The position numbers were made by a program, and so were the translations under genes. The notes below the pieces were generated by a model that saw nothing but the letters and a program-made list of their open reading frames with translations, had not been told where the DNA came from and did no database searches. 64,000 bases of DNA from positions 1,991,459 to 2,055,458 of the forward strand of contig FN649744.1 of assembly GCA_000310025.1 (NCBI GenBank), read 5' to 3'. Source of the DNA: Ectocarpus siliculosus (Eukaryota > Sar > Phaeophyceae > Ectocarpales > Ectocarpaceae). Positions within the stretch are counted from its first letter, which is position 1, and every line of letters begins with the position of its first letter. Of the stretch, positions 32,376 through 42,488 are shown in pieces.

Positions 32376-35300
32376 GTGAGTTTTCGCGAGTTGTGGCAAC
32401 GTTTGCCTGCACATTTGCACGATGTGACTTTTGATTTACATGACTCGGGTTGGACCCCGGAAGCCATCGACAGCCTGGCGGATGTGCTGTGTGACTTTTC
32501 GGATGTGTTTTCGCGGTCACCGTCCGATTTCGGTTGCTGTTCCGTGAAACCGTTTCGTTTGGAAGTGCCCCCGGGCACGAAACCGTTGACCTCGCGTCCC
32601 TATAGGCTCAACCCTCTGGTGGAGAAAAAGGTCGATGCAATTCTCGATCAACACCTTGCTGCCGGTCTTATTCAGCACTCGCAATCGCCGTGGGCGAGCC
32701 CTCTGGTTGTCATGCCTAAAAAGGACGGCAATCTGCGTTTGACCGTGAACTACAAAAAGCTTAACAAATTGTGCAGCCTTGGTCAACAAACGCAGCCGCG
32801 AGTTGACCACATCATCGATTCCCTGCACAAGGGCAAGGTGTTTTCCATTTTCGATCTTAACTCCGCTTTCCACCAAATCACCGTCGAAGAGGTCACGGTT
32901 CAGCTTACGGCGTTTTGTACGCCCACGCAACTTTTCGAGTGGCTCCGTATGCCTCAGGGAAGCTCCGTGGCACCGTCGTGGTTCACCATGGTCATCAACG
33001 AAGTGGTTAAAGGTCTGGACCATGTGCTTGCATACCTGGACGATGTGATTGTGTTTGACGCCGACTCCATCCAACATGTCGCCAACATACGGTTATTTTT
33101 GGAGCGCTTGCGGAAGTACAACCTCAAGCTTTCTCCTTTCAAGAGTCGCGTCGGCGCTAAGGAGGCTGTTTATTTAGGTCACACAATCTCCCCTGCGGGT
33201 GTTAGTCCTCGTGCCGATAAGGTCGAAGCCCTCACGAAAATGCCGCTGCCTAACAACGTCAAAAAGCTGCGTTCCTTGCTGGGTGGGCTTTCGTATTACC
33301 GCAAATTCGTCAAGGGTTTGGCCATGGGCGTGAAACCACTCACAGACCTTTTGTGTAAGGACGCGAAGTTTTGTTTTACGCCGGCTATGGCGGATACTGT
33401 CAAAGAACTCTTGGCGAAACTGTCCGAACCTCCGGTTTTGGCTTTCCCGGATTGGGTCGCTGTCGCAGATGGCAGCCGCCCTCTCCGGCATTGCTGTGAC
33501 GCCGGTATCGATGGTTTTGGTGCGGCCCTTGAACAGGAACAGGCTGATGGTTCCATCCGTCCCATTCTGTTCGTTAGCCGCGCTACGCTCGAATCCGAGC
33601 GCAATTGGACAGTGCTCGACTTGGAAGCTGGAAGTATCGTGTGGGCAATTAAACGCCTACGCGGTTATTTTTGGTCTACGCACTTTCTGATTTATTCGGA
33701 TCACAAGGCTTTGGAGAGCATCGTCAAGGTGGGTGAACACAACGCCCGCGTCCAACGTTGGCTCGAGTTCTTTTCCTCGTTCAATTACACCCTTGTCTAC
33801 CGCAAAGGCACTGCCAACGCCAATGCGGATTTTCTTTCGCGGTTGCCCTTGCCGGCAACCGACGCGGATAGACACGGTGACACGAGTATCGCAGTCGATG
33901 ACGCCGCGGGCGTGTATCTCATTCGTGCGTGCGGACGGAGTTATCACTCTAGTTCGACGCCGAACATCGGCTTGGGTGGGCTTGACATTGACGATCAACG
34001 AGACGCGTTGGCACACGCGCCTCTGACGGAGGATGACTTTGGGGACTTCCGCCGTTTTGGGCCACAAATGGTCCTGCCGGCTCCGTCACCCTCCTCCGTA
34101 GTTGACTCGTCGAAATCTTCTCCGCCTGGTGTTTTCGCTGTCGTTTGCGATGCAGCCCCCGAGAGTTCTGTGCCCAATGGACCTCCCCCGGCTTCCGTTT
34201 CTGCGGAGCCAGACGTCGATCCCTCGTCCACCGTCGGAACCTCCTCAGCTGTCCTGTCGCTTTCGCGTGACCCTCTGATTTCTTCTCGTACTCGAGCGAG
34301 AACGAATTCGGCCTCGGGCATGGCTCACAGCCGTCCCAATTATTTTCCGAAACAACCACGGGCCGTTGTGGTGCCCAGAACGCCGCGGCCTCCTCGAACG
34401 CCGGCCCAGTCGACCGGTGCTGCGCGGTCTACGAGAACCGTGGGTAGCCCTACTTCTGGCCCGCTGCCTTCTTCGGCGCCGGCTGAATTGCCGCCGCCGC
34501 CGCCGCCCGCGCCTGCTGCCGCCACCCCGGCGCCACCGCCGCCCGCGGCGCCCATGCCGCCAGTGTTGTCGCCCGCGGGTACTAGCCCTGCGACTTCCGT
34601 GGTGCCGCCAACGGCCGCTGAGGAAGCTCACCTCCGCGACTGTGTGCATACATTCTCACATGCCGATTGGGCCCGAGAACAGCTGTCCGAAAGTGAGTGT
34701 GTAGCGGCTATACATTTTTTGTCTTTGGGATCCCCGGCGGTTTTGCCGGATACATTCTGGGATTGCTTGCCCTGTGCGCGACGGCCGGTGTTGTCTGATG
34801 TTGTCGCCCTCGCATCTAAAACATGCCTACACCCTACAGACGATGGTACGCGATTGTTGGTGCGAAATTCTGCCCCACTGCCTCTCGGTAGTTCGGGCGG
34901 GCGTATCACTCGCCTCCCGCCTTCGAAGACTCCGCGCATATACGTGCCTATGCTATTGCGACCTTGGGTCCTACAAGCATGTCACGACACCGCGTCTTTT
35001 CACCTGGGCACCGCTCGGACTTTACGTATGTTGGAGCGATTTTTCTGGTGGATTGGGATGGATTTGTCCGTTCGTTGGTGGCTTCGGCATTGTTTAATTT
35101 GCCAAGCGCGCAAGACTTCCCGGCAAACGTATCGTTGGCCTACGCTCATTCTGCCCCTCCCGAATGGGCCGGGTATTGTAGTGAGCGTCGATTTTTTTGG
35201 GCCATTGCCGGTCACGTCCCGTGGGAATGCATATATACTTTTGTTTACGGACCGTTTCAGTCGACGGGCGGATATGTATGCCACTACCAAGGCGGAATTT

Positions 35301-36776
35301 ACCGCTAAGGGAACGGCTAACATTTTCGTCAACCGCTACATGGCGATGTGGGGTTGTCCGGTGACTCTTCTTTCGGATAACGGTATGCAATTTTGTTCCA
35401 AGTTGTCCATGGCTATTTACGGGCTGATGAAGATCAAGAAAGTCATCACCAGTTCGTACCACCCCCAAACTAACGGTGGGGCCGAGCGTGTTAACCACAC
35501 CATGGCTCAAATGCTTGCTGTTGTGGTCAATGAGCGTCAGGACGATTGGGATGTCCATCTTCCCCATGTCGAGTTTGCATACAACAACTCGGTAAACACC
35601 GCCACAGGTTTGGCGCCAAATGAAGTGCATATTGGACGGTTGCCCCGTCTCCCGCTTTCTGTTTTGGACCACCCTAGCGTGGGTGGCCATCAAAGTTTGG
35701 ATCGAGACCAGCTCGCTTTCTGCAATCTGGCGGTTGAACGCCAGAGACGAGCTTACGCGTTGGAACAACATGCGATTACGGTGTCGCGTGTCGAACGTCG
35801 TAACTCTGCACTGTTGGACGGTCTGCGTCAGATCCCGAAATACGAAGTTGGTGGTTGGGCTTGGGTCTACAACTCTGCCGCTACTCTTCGGCAGGGTATG
35901 CGGAAACACACCGATGATTTGGTGATCAAAGCGAAGCTTTCGCTCAACTACACCGGACCGTATAAAATCCTTGCTGTTGGCCCGGCTAAAGCGGAGGATT
36001 CACCGGATGGAAAACCTGTGGAACGCAAACTTCTCTACCTGGACCTGCCGTCAGACATGCTGGGACTAGAATCCCGCAACCGTGTCTCCGTCTTGCGGTG
36101 CAAACCGTGTACCAACCCATACGACACGGATGACCTGCCTAAGTATATGCCGGCCAATCTGTCGAAATATGTTTTGCACTCGTATAGTAACAAGTCTCCC
36201 CCGTATAATTTGACTGCTGATGATATTTTAGCGGAGTCTAGTCGTCAGGATGTTGAGAATATTTCAGGACACCAAATTGTACGTGGACGCGGTGGTGTGG
36301 TAGCTGTCTTGTACCTGACTCATTGGATTGGTTTGTTGACACTGTCGTGGGAAAGGGAGTCTGATTTGCAGGAATACAGAAAACATATTCTGCTTTACTG
36401 GTCTGGTAACGCTAGTCAGCGCGTACAAGGAAACCGAGCTTATCGTAATGCTCGGATAGCTTCGGCCGACCGAGAACTTGCTCGGAATCAGGCCGAACGT
36501 TTCATTGCTCCTGGGTACGAGTTGGTTTCGCGTGACATTTGGTTGGCTCGCTTCTCTGTTTCTGTTTTGCCTGTCGGAGCCCACATTTGGTACAAAGCTT
36601 TGGATGGACTTTGGTGGCTTGGGCAGATTAGTAGTTTCGTAACAGGCCAGTACATTGTTCGATTTTTGGAAACCCCCGCCCTCGAAAGCTTTCTCTCCCG
36701 GAGTATAGTTACTCCACGGTTTTGGATGCTCCTTGTGGTTCTTGGTGCTTGCAAAAACACCGTACTCGTGGTTTGA
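32376..36776 (+). CDS. pol: Pol: RT, RNase H, integrase, chromodomain (element 1)
   Basis: This is an uninterrupted frame of 1,466 codons, in phase with the upstream protease frame. RT: VNYKKLN, FSIFDLNSAFHQI and the active site YLDD at residues 220-223. RNase H: Asp375 (CDAGIDGFG), Glu417 (LDLEAG), Asp of YSDHKAL near 441, NADFLSRL near 484. A linker of about 230 residues, largely Pro/Ser/Ala, follows. Integrase: HHCC finger (H near 869 and 875, CLICQ near 906), then Asp939, Asp1001 and Glu1037, a DD35E spacing. Chromodomain near residues 1293-1345 (ENISGHQIVRGRGG, then LSWERESDLQ). The first codon is not a natural start; it was translated as part of a longer polyprotein. All catalytic residues are intact. 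Confidence 0.9.
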   Translation: MSFRELWQRLPAHLHDVTFDLHDSGWTPEAIDSLADVLCDFSDVFSRSPSDFGCCSVKPFRLEVPPGTKPLTSRPYRLNPLVEKKVDAILDQHLAAGLIQHSQSPWASPLVVMPKKDGNLRLTVNYKKLNKLCSLGQQTQPRVDHIIDSLHKGKVFSIFDLNSAFHQITVEEVTVQLTAFCTPTQLFEWLRMPQGSSVAPSWFTMVINEVVKGLDHVLAYLDDVIVFDADSIQHVANIRLFLERLRKYNLKLSPFKSRVGAKEAVYLGHTISPAGVSPRADKVEALTKMPLPNNVKKLRSLLGGLSYYRKFVKGLAMGVKPLTDLLCKDAKFCFTPAMADTVKELLAKLSEPPVLAFPDWVAVADGSRPLRHCCDAGIDGFGAALEQEQADGSIRPILFVSRATLESERNWTVLDLEAGSIVWAIKRLRGYFWSTHFLIYSDHKALESIVKVGEHNARVQRWLEFFSSFNYTLVYRKGTANANADFLSRLPLPATDADRHGDTSIAVDDAAGVYLIRACGRSYHSSSTPNIGLGGLDIDDQRDALAHAPLTEDDFGDFRRFGPQMVLPAPSPSSVVDSSKSSPPGVFAVVCDAAPESSVPNGPPPASVSAEPDVDPSSTVGTSSAVLSLSRDPLISSRTRARTNSASGMAHSRPNYFPKQPRAVVVPRTPRPPRTPAQSTGAARSTRTVGSPTSGPLPSSAPAELPPPPPPAPAAATPAPPPPAAPMPPVLSPAGTSPATSVVPPTAAEEAHLRDCVHTFSHADWAREQLSESECVAAIHFLSLGSPAVLPDTFWDCLPCARRPVLSDVVALASKTCLHPTDDGTRLLVRNSAPLPLGSSGGRITRLPPSKTPRIYVPMLLRPWVLQACHDTASFHLGTARTLRMLERFFWWIGMDLSVRWWLRHCLICQARKTSRQTYRWPTLILPLPNGPGIVVSVDFFGPLPVTSRGNAYILLFTDRFSRRADMYATTKAEFTAKGTANIFVNRYMAMWGCPVTLLSDNGMQFCSKLSMAIYGLMKIKKVITSSYHPQTNGGAERVNHTMAQMLAVVVNERQDDWDVHLPHVEFAYNNSVNTATGLAPNEVHIGRLPRLPLSVLDHPSVGGHQSLDRDQLAFCNLAVERQRRAYALEQHAITVSRVERRNSALLDGLRQIPKYEVGGWAWVYNSAATLRQGMRKHTDDLVIKAKLSLNYTGPYKILAVGPAKAEDSPDGKPVERKLLYLDLPSDMLGLESRNRVSVLRCKPCTNPYDTDDLPKYMPANLSKYVLHSYSNKSPPYNLTADDILAESSRQDVENISGHQIVRGRGGVVAVLYLTHWIGLLTLSWERESDLQEYRKHILLYWSGNASQRVQGNRAYRNARIASADRELARNQAERFIAPGYELVSRDIWLARFSVSVLPVGAHIWYKALDGLWWLGQISSFVTGQYIVRFLETPALESFLSRSIVTPRFWMLLVVLGACKNTVLVV

Positions 36777-37250
36777 CCAACCCTTCCACGGATGATGGCG
36801 TTACGTCCCGAACACCAGGCGTTGTGGCACAGCTGGCTGTTGCCCCATCTGGATCTGTGCTTTGATATCATGCCGCCTACGGGCCGCTACATGTTTTTTA
36901 TGTTTTGTTCTACATCGTACGCAGTGGTACGCTAGCGCGTGTTTGGGTGGTGTGAGCTTCTTCTATTGTTGCAATAGTCACCCTGACCTTTGCGTGCCCA
37001 ACGCGACCGAACCCCATTTTGATTCAGACTGGTTCCGTCGTTGGCGATGTGATTCTCAGTAGTCATCACTGTGTGGTGTGGGGATGGTTTGGAGTATTTG
37101 TCGGGGATGAACTATTTCCTCCGACCCTAGTTGCTTTTATTTTATCTTATTTTGTCTGATTTGGAAAGTCGCATCTTCGATCTTTATTTGAGGTTGAGTA
37201 TTGGATTGAAGATAAAGTATCTGCATCTACGACTTCCCCGGGTGGGCTAA
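36777..37250 (+). other. 3' untranslated part of element 1
   Basis: Between the pol stop and the 3' LTR there is no coding signal. A G-rich stretch (GGGTGGG) lies close to the LTR start and may serve as polypurine tract. Confidence 0.5.
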
Positions 37251-37554
37251 TGTACTGGAGCAACTAGTGTATTTGCATTGTACGAGCGTTTCATGAACGT
37301 TGTATGAGCGCTTATTGGATATTTTGAATTTTCTTTGGATATATATGGATATTTGGCGACACGTTGAGGGGTATTGAATTAGTTTGAAGGAAGATCAAAA
37401 TCCCAGCCCCGCTCCCTCACTCTCCGAGTGGGCGCTGAGCGGACCTGGTCTAAGAAGGCTAAAACAAGAGATCAAACAACAACTGTGAGTACCCGAAGCC
37501 AGGAGCAACGGACTTGCTCCCTTCCCTCTTTTATTTCTCTGTTCCTCCATAACA
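37251..37554 (+). repeat. 3' LTR of chromovirus element 1 (304 bp)
   Basis: It begins TGTACTGG and ends CATAACA. It differs from the 5' LTR by four substitutions, a 4-bp ATAT gain and a 2-bp gain. Confidence 0.9.
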
Positions 37555-37660
37555 ACACACCATTTTACAACACCCACATCGAGGTCAGTTTCGGACGACT
37601 ACCGAATAAGTCAACTATCCGTTCCCCACACGGTCCCCTCCCTCGGCTGTCTCGATACTA

Positions 37661-38005
37661 CTATCCTGCTGCCGTCTGTAAAAGTTTCCGTGACACTCGC
37701 CGCGAATCCTCTACATTCATTCGCGCGTACGGCTTGTAGGCATCCGACCTCCACTTCCCTTCTCTCTGAATCACGCGTTCTGCGATGTCTCCGCCCGATG
37801 CAAGAGCCGTCGCGCCTCCAATTCGCAACGAGTGCAACGCGTACTCCTGGGGGTTACGCCCCGACTTCGTTACCACTTCTCTGACTGCACGGAGGGCAGC
37901 ACTATACCTCACTACTCTCACTGCTCTTCCACTACGGTACGAAGCCAACGGTGCGGAGTCAGGCAACGTCGCATGACACGATAACAGCTCCACCACAAGA
38001 GCCAC
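37661..38005 (-). pseudogene. tyrosine recombinase C-terminal fragment of the YR element
   Basis: The minus frame encodes a recombinase C-terminus: HSLRIGGATALASGG (H-x2-R catalytic pair), ERVIQREGKWRSDAY (GKW in place of the second His) and YKPYAR with the candidate nucleophilic Tyr. This is the pattern of DIRS/Ngaro/Crypton recombinases. The first catalytic Arg region is not visible in the same frame; upstream the frame breaks near 37980. It lies between repeats A1 and B1, as expected for a YR retroelement. The start codon shown is not natural. Confidence 0.65.
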
Positions 38006-39033
38006 CGCGCCGCCGCGACTGCGGTCCGGTGACTTCGTCTCGCGTAATCATCGTTAGACGTGACGTATAATTATAGAAGGTATGTGTCACAGATAAGTCA
38101 AATAAGACTTGATGCCCCCCAAGACCTGAGGTCACTCCTGTTGACCCTTCGCTATCAGCCATCACCATATCGACTCTCGCGTGTTACCTTCTTCTCTTTT
38201 TTTCATCTTCTTTTTCCTTATGCATACAAACACGTAGTTCTCTGTCTCGTTTTTTTTTCCATCTTCTTTGTTTTTCAGTCTTTTTCTTTGAGTCTTTCTC
38301 TCGCATGCATGTGGTTTTTTGCTTTTATCCGTTCCCGTGAATGCTGTTGTATGCACTTTCCGATTACGTATGCGGCCACTTTGTACACCGTGGGACTTGT
38401 CAATATCATCAGTGGAGACGATAGCTTACGTGAGCATATTATCGTCGATGCCTTCAGCTACATTGCCCGTCTGTGCGCAGCACAGACAAGGTACCGGCAA
38501 GTAGTCCCGAGTAAGCCGCGGGAAACAGAAAACAAGGCACCTGCACCATGTGCATACTCTTGACAGCATCATGCCCCACTGCCGCGGGTCGATTGGTTAT
38601 GTCCGATGCCGCAAGGTTCCTCCACCCCGTGCAGTACAATGGCTGCTATCGTGGCACGTACAGCAACCGCGACCAGTCAGCGTGCTACCATACAACAGGC
38701 CCCGCGCTTATGCTTTCTTTGAATTTCTGTTCAGCGATAGTACATCTCGGTTGGGATGAACCGCATCCCATGTTTGGGAGGGTATTACCTATCTGAGCGG
38801 CGTGGCGAGAGAGACTGCGGTACGCCGGCTTGCCGCCGCTTATCTTACTGCACCCTCCTCCCTCGTGCTATACTGTAATGCATGCAGCGGTGAGGTCACA
38901 AGAGTAGCGGGGCGCGGATAGGAACACGGCCGACACAATGGATGTTGGACACGAGTACACACCTTTGGAGGGTCCCGAGCGGGCGCTGGTCGCTTCCCCA
39001 ATTCTTGCGTCGTGTCCCGTCCCGTCCTTTTCC
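38006..39033 (-). other. remaining body of the YR element, no intact gene
   Basis: No recognisable RT or Gag is present. A pyrimidine-rich stretch occupies 38185-38300 on the plus strand. Short ORFs on both strands have no family motif. Confidence 0.4.
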
Positions 39034-39298
39034 AAACTGCCGCCGCTACTGCGTTAGGCGGCTGCTGCTGTCCTTCCGTTGCTTCACGCGCTCTGTAGCT
39101 GTCACGCGTTACCCGACTTTGCTACAGCCCCTGCGTGGACTCGATCACGGAATGACACACCCCCAACTAGACTAATAATAATTCCAAATACCGTGACGCT
39201 GGGTTTCCGGTAGAAATGAAGCCAAATTCTAATGCGACTGTTGTTACAAAATAAACACCAGTTTATTCTATCTGCTTCGACGAACAAACCTTCCTTTT
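39034..39298 (-). repeat. repeat A1 of the YR element
   Basis: It matches A2 (22550-22808) in the same orientation with scattered substitutions and small indels (265 against 259 bp). Confidence 0.85.
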
Positions 39299-39838
39299 TT
39301 CGCGCGCACCCATGACCATTCATCTCCTTGTCCCGCCTTGTCCACCAGTTGCATTGTGGTGTGTAGTATGGTATTTGGACCCTTGGACTAAGATACCATC
39401 TGGGCGGGTATATCTTTCAGGAATATCCCGACCACCTGCCCAGGTTCCTAGTATTCCGACTTAGGCAGATAGCAGTACAATGGTTACTAGCAGTAGCAAG
39501 CGAGTGCGAGCGTTCCACCTTGCTCAGTGTCTTGCCTGGTGTTCCCTGGTTTTGCCTGGGAGTGAGCGATAGCGAGCGACTGAGAGAGAAAGGAAGGATA
39601 AGGAAGGAAACAGACTGAAGAAGCGAAGCGGCTCCAACCTGCACACAGTGGTCGGACTAGCTCCACACTGAACCCGCGTCAGAGATTGTCACATCTCGTC
39701 ACACTTGGTCTCGTCTTGGATTCGAGTCGCTTCTACTTTTTAGTTTTCTGTTTCTTTTCGGGTGCAGTGGAAAAAAGTTGTCTGTGGGATTCCTTGGGTA
39801 GACATATCTCTCTCTTTCGTAAGCTTGAGCTCGCCACC
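39299..39838 (+). other. leader of chromovirus element 2, LTR not identified
   Basis: This lies between repeat A1 and the first gag codons of element 2. I find no direct repeat of this sequence after the element's truncated 3' end, so no LTR can be defined. The short repeats GAGCGA and GGAAGG are the only structure noted. Confidence 0.4.
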
Positions 39839-41600
39839 ATGGCAGCACTCACAGGCGGCGGCGCCGACTCATCCGCAGCCAGCCCACGCAGCACCAATAG
39901 TTCCACGTAGCTCTGCTTCTAGTGGCAACAGCTCCCCGGCTTTGACACATTCCGCTACCTCCACGGACGCCACTCAAGTACACTCCTTGCTGCAGCAAGC
40001 AGCCTCATCTTTAGGGTCTTTGGTCGAACATGCAACTGCACCTCCGGTTTCACCCAGCACATCCGTGCCTCGTGATACACACCAAACACCAAACACCCTT
40101 CGACACTAGTAGCACACTGGCCGCCAATGATACTCCACTGACCGACAATGCTGCCTCAAGCGACGCCATTCTCGCCACGCAAGCACACACTCTGCAAAGT
40201 TCGGATATACCTTTTCTTGCTGAAGGGCCTTCGATCGGCATTTCCCACAATGCAAGTGACACGGCAGAACAAAATGCTGCCATCGCCACAACTTCTGCTG
40301 TTGTAGAAAACGAGTCTACCGCCATACGCGCCACACCTGAACACGACACTACGCTCTTTCAGAGCGCACGCTTGACGCCATTGATGAGGATCACTCCAGC
40401 GAAATCAGCGCTCTGCCCGACACAGCTATCGCCATGCAATCGACAATTAGCACCGACAATTTTGGCACATCTCCGCGTGCCTATCGCACATCTCCGGAGA
40501 TCGCAGAACTCGGCATTATTCCATCGGTTGCCGAATCTTCTGCACATAACGCTGCCAATTTCTCGACACTTTCTGGGCCCACTACACCGCCTGCGACACT
40601 GCCTGCTGCTTCCGACAATAATGACGCTGTGCTCTCTTCAATTCATGCTGCACTCATGCACTCCACGCCGCATGCCGACGCCCACTTCGCTCTATGGGAA
40701 CATGAAAACTCGTTCGATCTTGACACGTTGTTTACCACCCCCCTTCAGAGCGTGACACAGCAGTCTCCCGCCCTATTCCAACAACGGCGTGACCTCATGT
40801 ACCGTTCTCGCTTTGAGCTCTCGCCTACTGAACTCAATACACGCATCAGCCTACAGCAGCACGCCCGCGCACAGCGTTACGCTGCTCTCACCGCTCGACA
40901 GCAGCGCACAAGTCGAAAAAACTCCGAGACCTACAAGCATCGGCCGCCGCTCGTCTCGCACACCTCCAGAAGGAGACCGCTGCCCTCCAACGCCAGCAGC
41001 GTGAGAACCAGCAGGCCCTCGACCTAGCGGAATCCGAGGAGTTAGCCGCTATCTCCGAGAGGGACAACCCCTCTGACGACTTCCTTACACCTCAGAGAGC
41101 CCACAACCGTCGTCAAAAGGGCGGCCACACCGCCGCCTCACCACCCCCCCCGCCTTCGCCCTCCGGCCCGTCATCGCCTCACACCACCTTTTAAGGTCAC
41201 CGGCGTCAAGCCTACATACGCCGCCGCCACTCGCCGTGGGCTCGAAGATTCCACGGCATGGTACCACTCCACACCACTGGTCGTGATCGCCCGCACGTAT
41301 CAGCGCGCTTTCAGCAACCCACACCGAGACAGAGTGCAAACCGCCGCTCGTAACCTCCTCGACACCTTACCGAACCACATGGGGGAGACCGCAGACTGCT
41401 CCACCGTTTGGTCCTTTGTCGATCACAACAAAGACAACGGTGTCTCCACCTCCGCCACCGTCGCGGTCGCCAACGCACTCGCCATCTTTGTCGACACTGC
41501 AGCCGCCGCCTACCGTAACCGCTCCAACACTACAATCGATTACTCTGAGAAGCCGCTCCCACAGCCGTTTCGCGGCCAGTATAGGGTATCCACTATGGAT
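39839..41600 (+). pseudogene. gag: Gag N-terminal region, element 2
   Basis: ATG 39839-39841 sits in a good initiation context (GCCACCATGG). The coding signal then moves through several frames: QQAASSLGSLVEHATAPP, a Ser/Thr/Ala-rich stretch, a charged Gln/Glu-rich stretch (QRQQRENQQALDLAESEELA) and a globular-looking part (TAARNLLDTLPNHMGE, then KPLPQPFRGQYRVSTMD). The charged stretch parallels the coiled-coil region of element 1. The frame ends where the TIR element begins. Confidence 0.55.
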
Positions 41601-42488
41601 TGACGCGGAATTTTGACCTTTGAGGATTGACGCCAACATCAAGTAACGGTTGAGGGTTTTGACAGGAAAAAATTCGCACCGCGTGTGCCCGTTGGCACGT
41701 GGGACGTGGGAGGAAAAAAAATGGTGGAGTAGAGTTGACGCGTGAACGCCGGTCATGTTCACGACCCCGGGTTGGTTCGGGCTGCCACCCAGGGTCGACA
41801 TGCTGAAGCGAAGACTCACACTCCCAGGCTCCCAGGAGACTAGGTGTACCCCTCTGCCTCATCCCGCCGACCTTCTCTCTTTCGCCGCGGCGACTTCCCA
41901 GGCGTCAAACTGCCGTTGCTGATTGAGGCAGCTGCTCGCTGTACTGCTGCTGTGTACTGCTGTGTACCGATATCACTGCGGCAGCAGAGCACCGAACCCC
42001 GTGAGGGGGCGGGCGAAATGCACCTACTGACTGGCCAAGTCCGTGTACCCTCCCTTAATCCTCTATATGTGCTCCCTCCGAGGGCGGGACTCCCCCGAGT
42101 ACTGCCTATGCCCCTTTTTGCTGCTGAAAGCCCGTGCGCAATCGCGATGGCTCATCTACCAAACGCGCGCGCCGAATACGCGAGTCCGGCCACTGGGCCG
42201 CCGTGAGAACTGCCGAGACGTGTGTGTGCAGGACCGCTAGGAGCAATCAGTAGGCATGGCCAATGTGTTCGCTGCTGACCGCGCTCCTTTCGTGGTTTGG
42301 TGATGGTAACAGAGGACAGAGCAAGCGTGTGTGAGCCACAGTCTGGCGATATTTGAAGTGTCAATCTTTTCGCGTCGGCTTAAGTTTTGACGCTTTTTCA
42401 CAAAAATTTCGCCGTCAGAGTTTGCCTCCAAAAAAGCGGCGTAACCTCGTCACGTCAAAACTTCCTGAAATGTCAATATTTCACGTCA
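41601..42488. mobile_element. 888-bp TIR element inserted in Gag of element 2
   Basis: The left end TGACGCGGAATTTTGACC and the reverse complement of the right end (TGACGTGAAATATTGACATT) align over about 35 bp with scattered differences, forming imperfect terminal inverted repeats. Further TTGACG or CGTCA motifs lie just inside both ends. There is no transposase. I could not identify a clean target duplication, so the exact ends are provisional. Confidence 0.55.

Larger units (their letters stand above)
23028..37554 (+). mobile_element. Ty3/Gypsy chromovirus with embedded NADAR domain, element 1
   Basis: The element is 14,527 bp long, with LTRs of 298 and 304 bp and a 4-bp target duplication ACAC (23024-23027, 37555-37558). 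The ancestral order in a single frame is Gag with CCHC knuckle, NADAR domain, aspartic protease, RT, RNase H, a long Pro-rich linker, integrase and chromodomain. The LTRs differ by four substitutions and two small indels. The coding region carries a 1.1-kb transposon (25028-26138), an extra C (28606-28611), TGA 29791-29793, a one-base loss near 30708 and TAA 32361-32363, and probably a frame change near 24385. This copy cannot make the whole polyprotein. Confidence 0.9.
22242..39298 (-). mobile_element. tyrosine-recombinase retroelement with split direct repeats (Ngaro/PAT-like), interrupted
   Basis: In minus-strand order the element reads A1 (39298-39034), body with a tyrosine recombinase C-terminus (38005-37661), B1 (37575-37555 plus 23027-22810), A2 (22808-22550), B2 (22476-22242). 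A1/A2 and B1/B2 are two different repeat pairs in the same orientation. The A-body-B-A-B arrangement is typical of PAT/Ngaro-type YR retrotransposons. B1 and A2 abut directly. Without the 14.5-kb chromovirus inserted in B1 the element is about 2.5 kb, so it has lost its Gag and RT and must be a deletion derivative. Confidence 0.65.
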
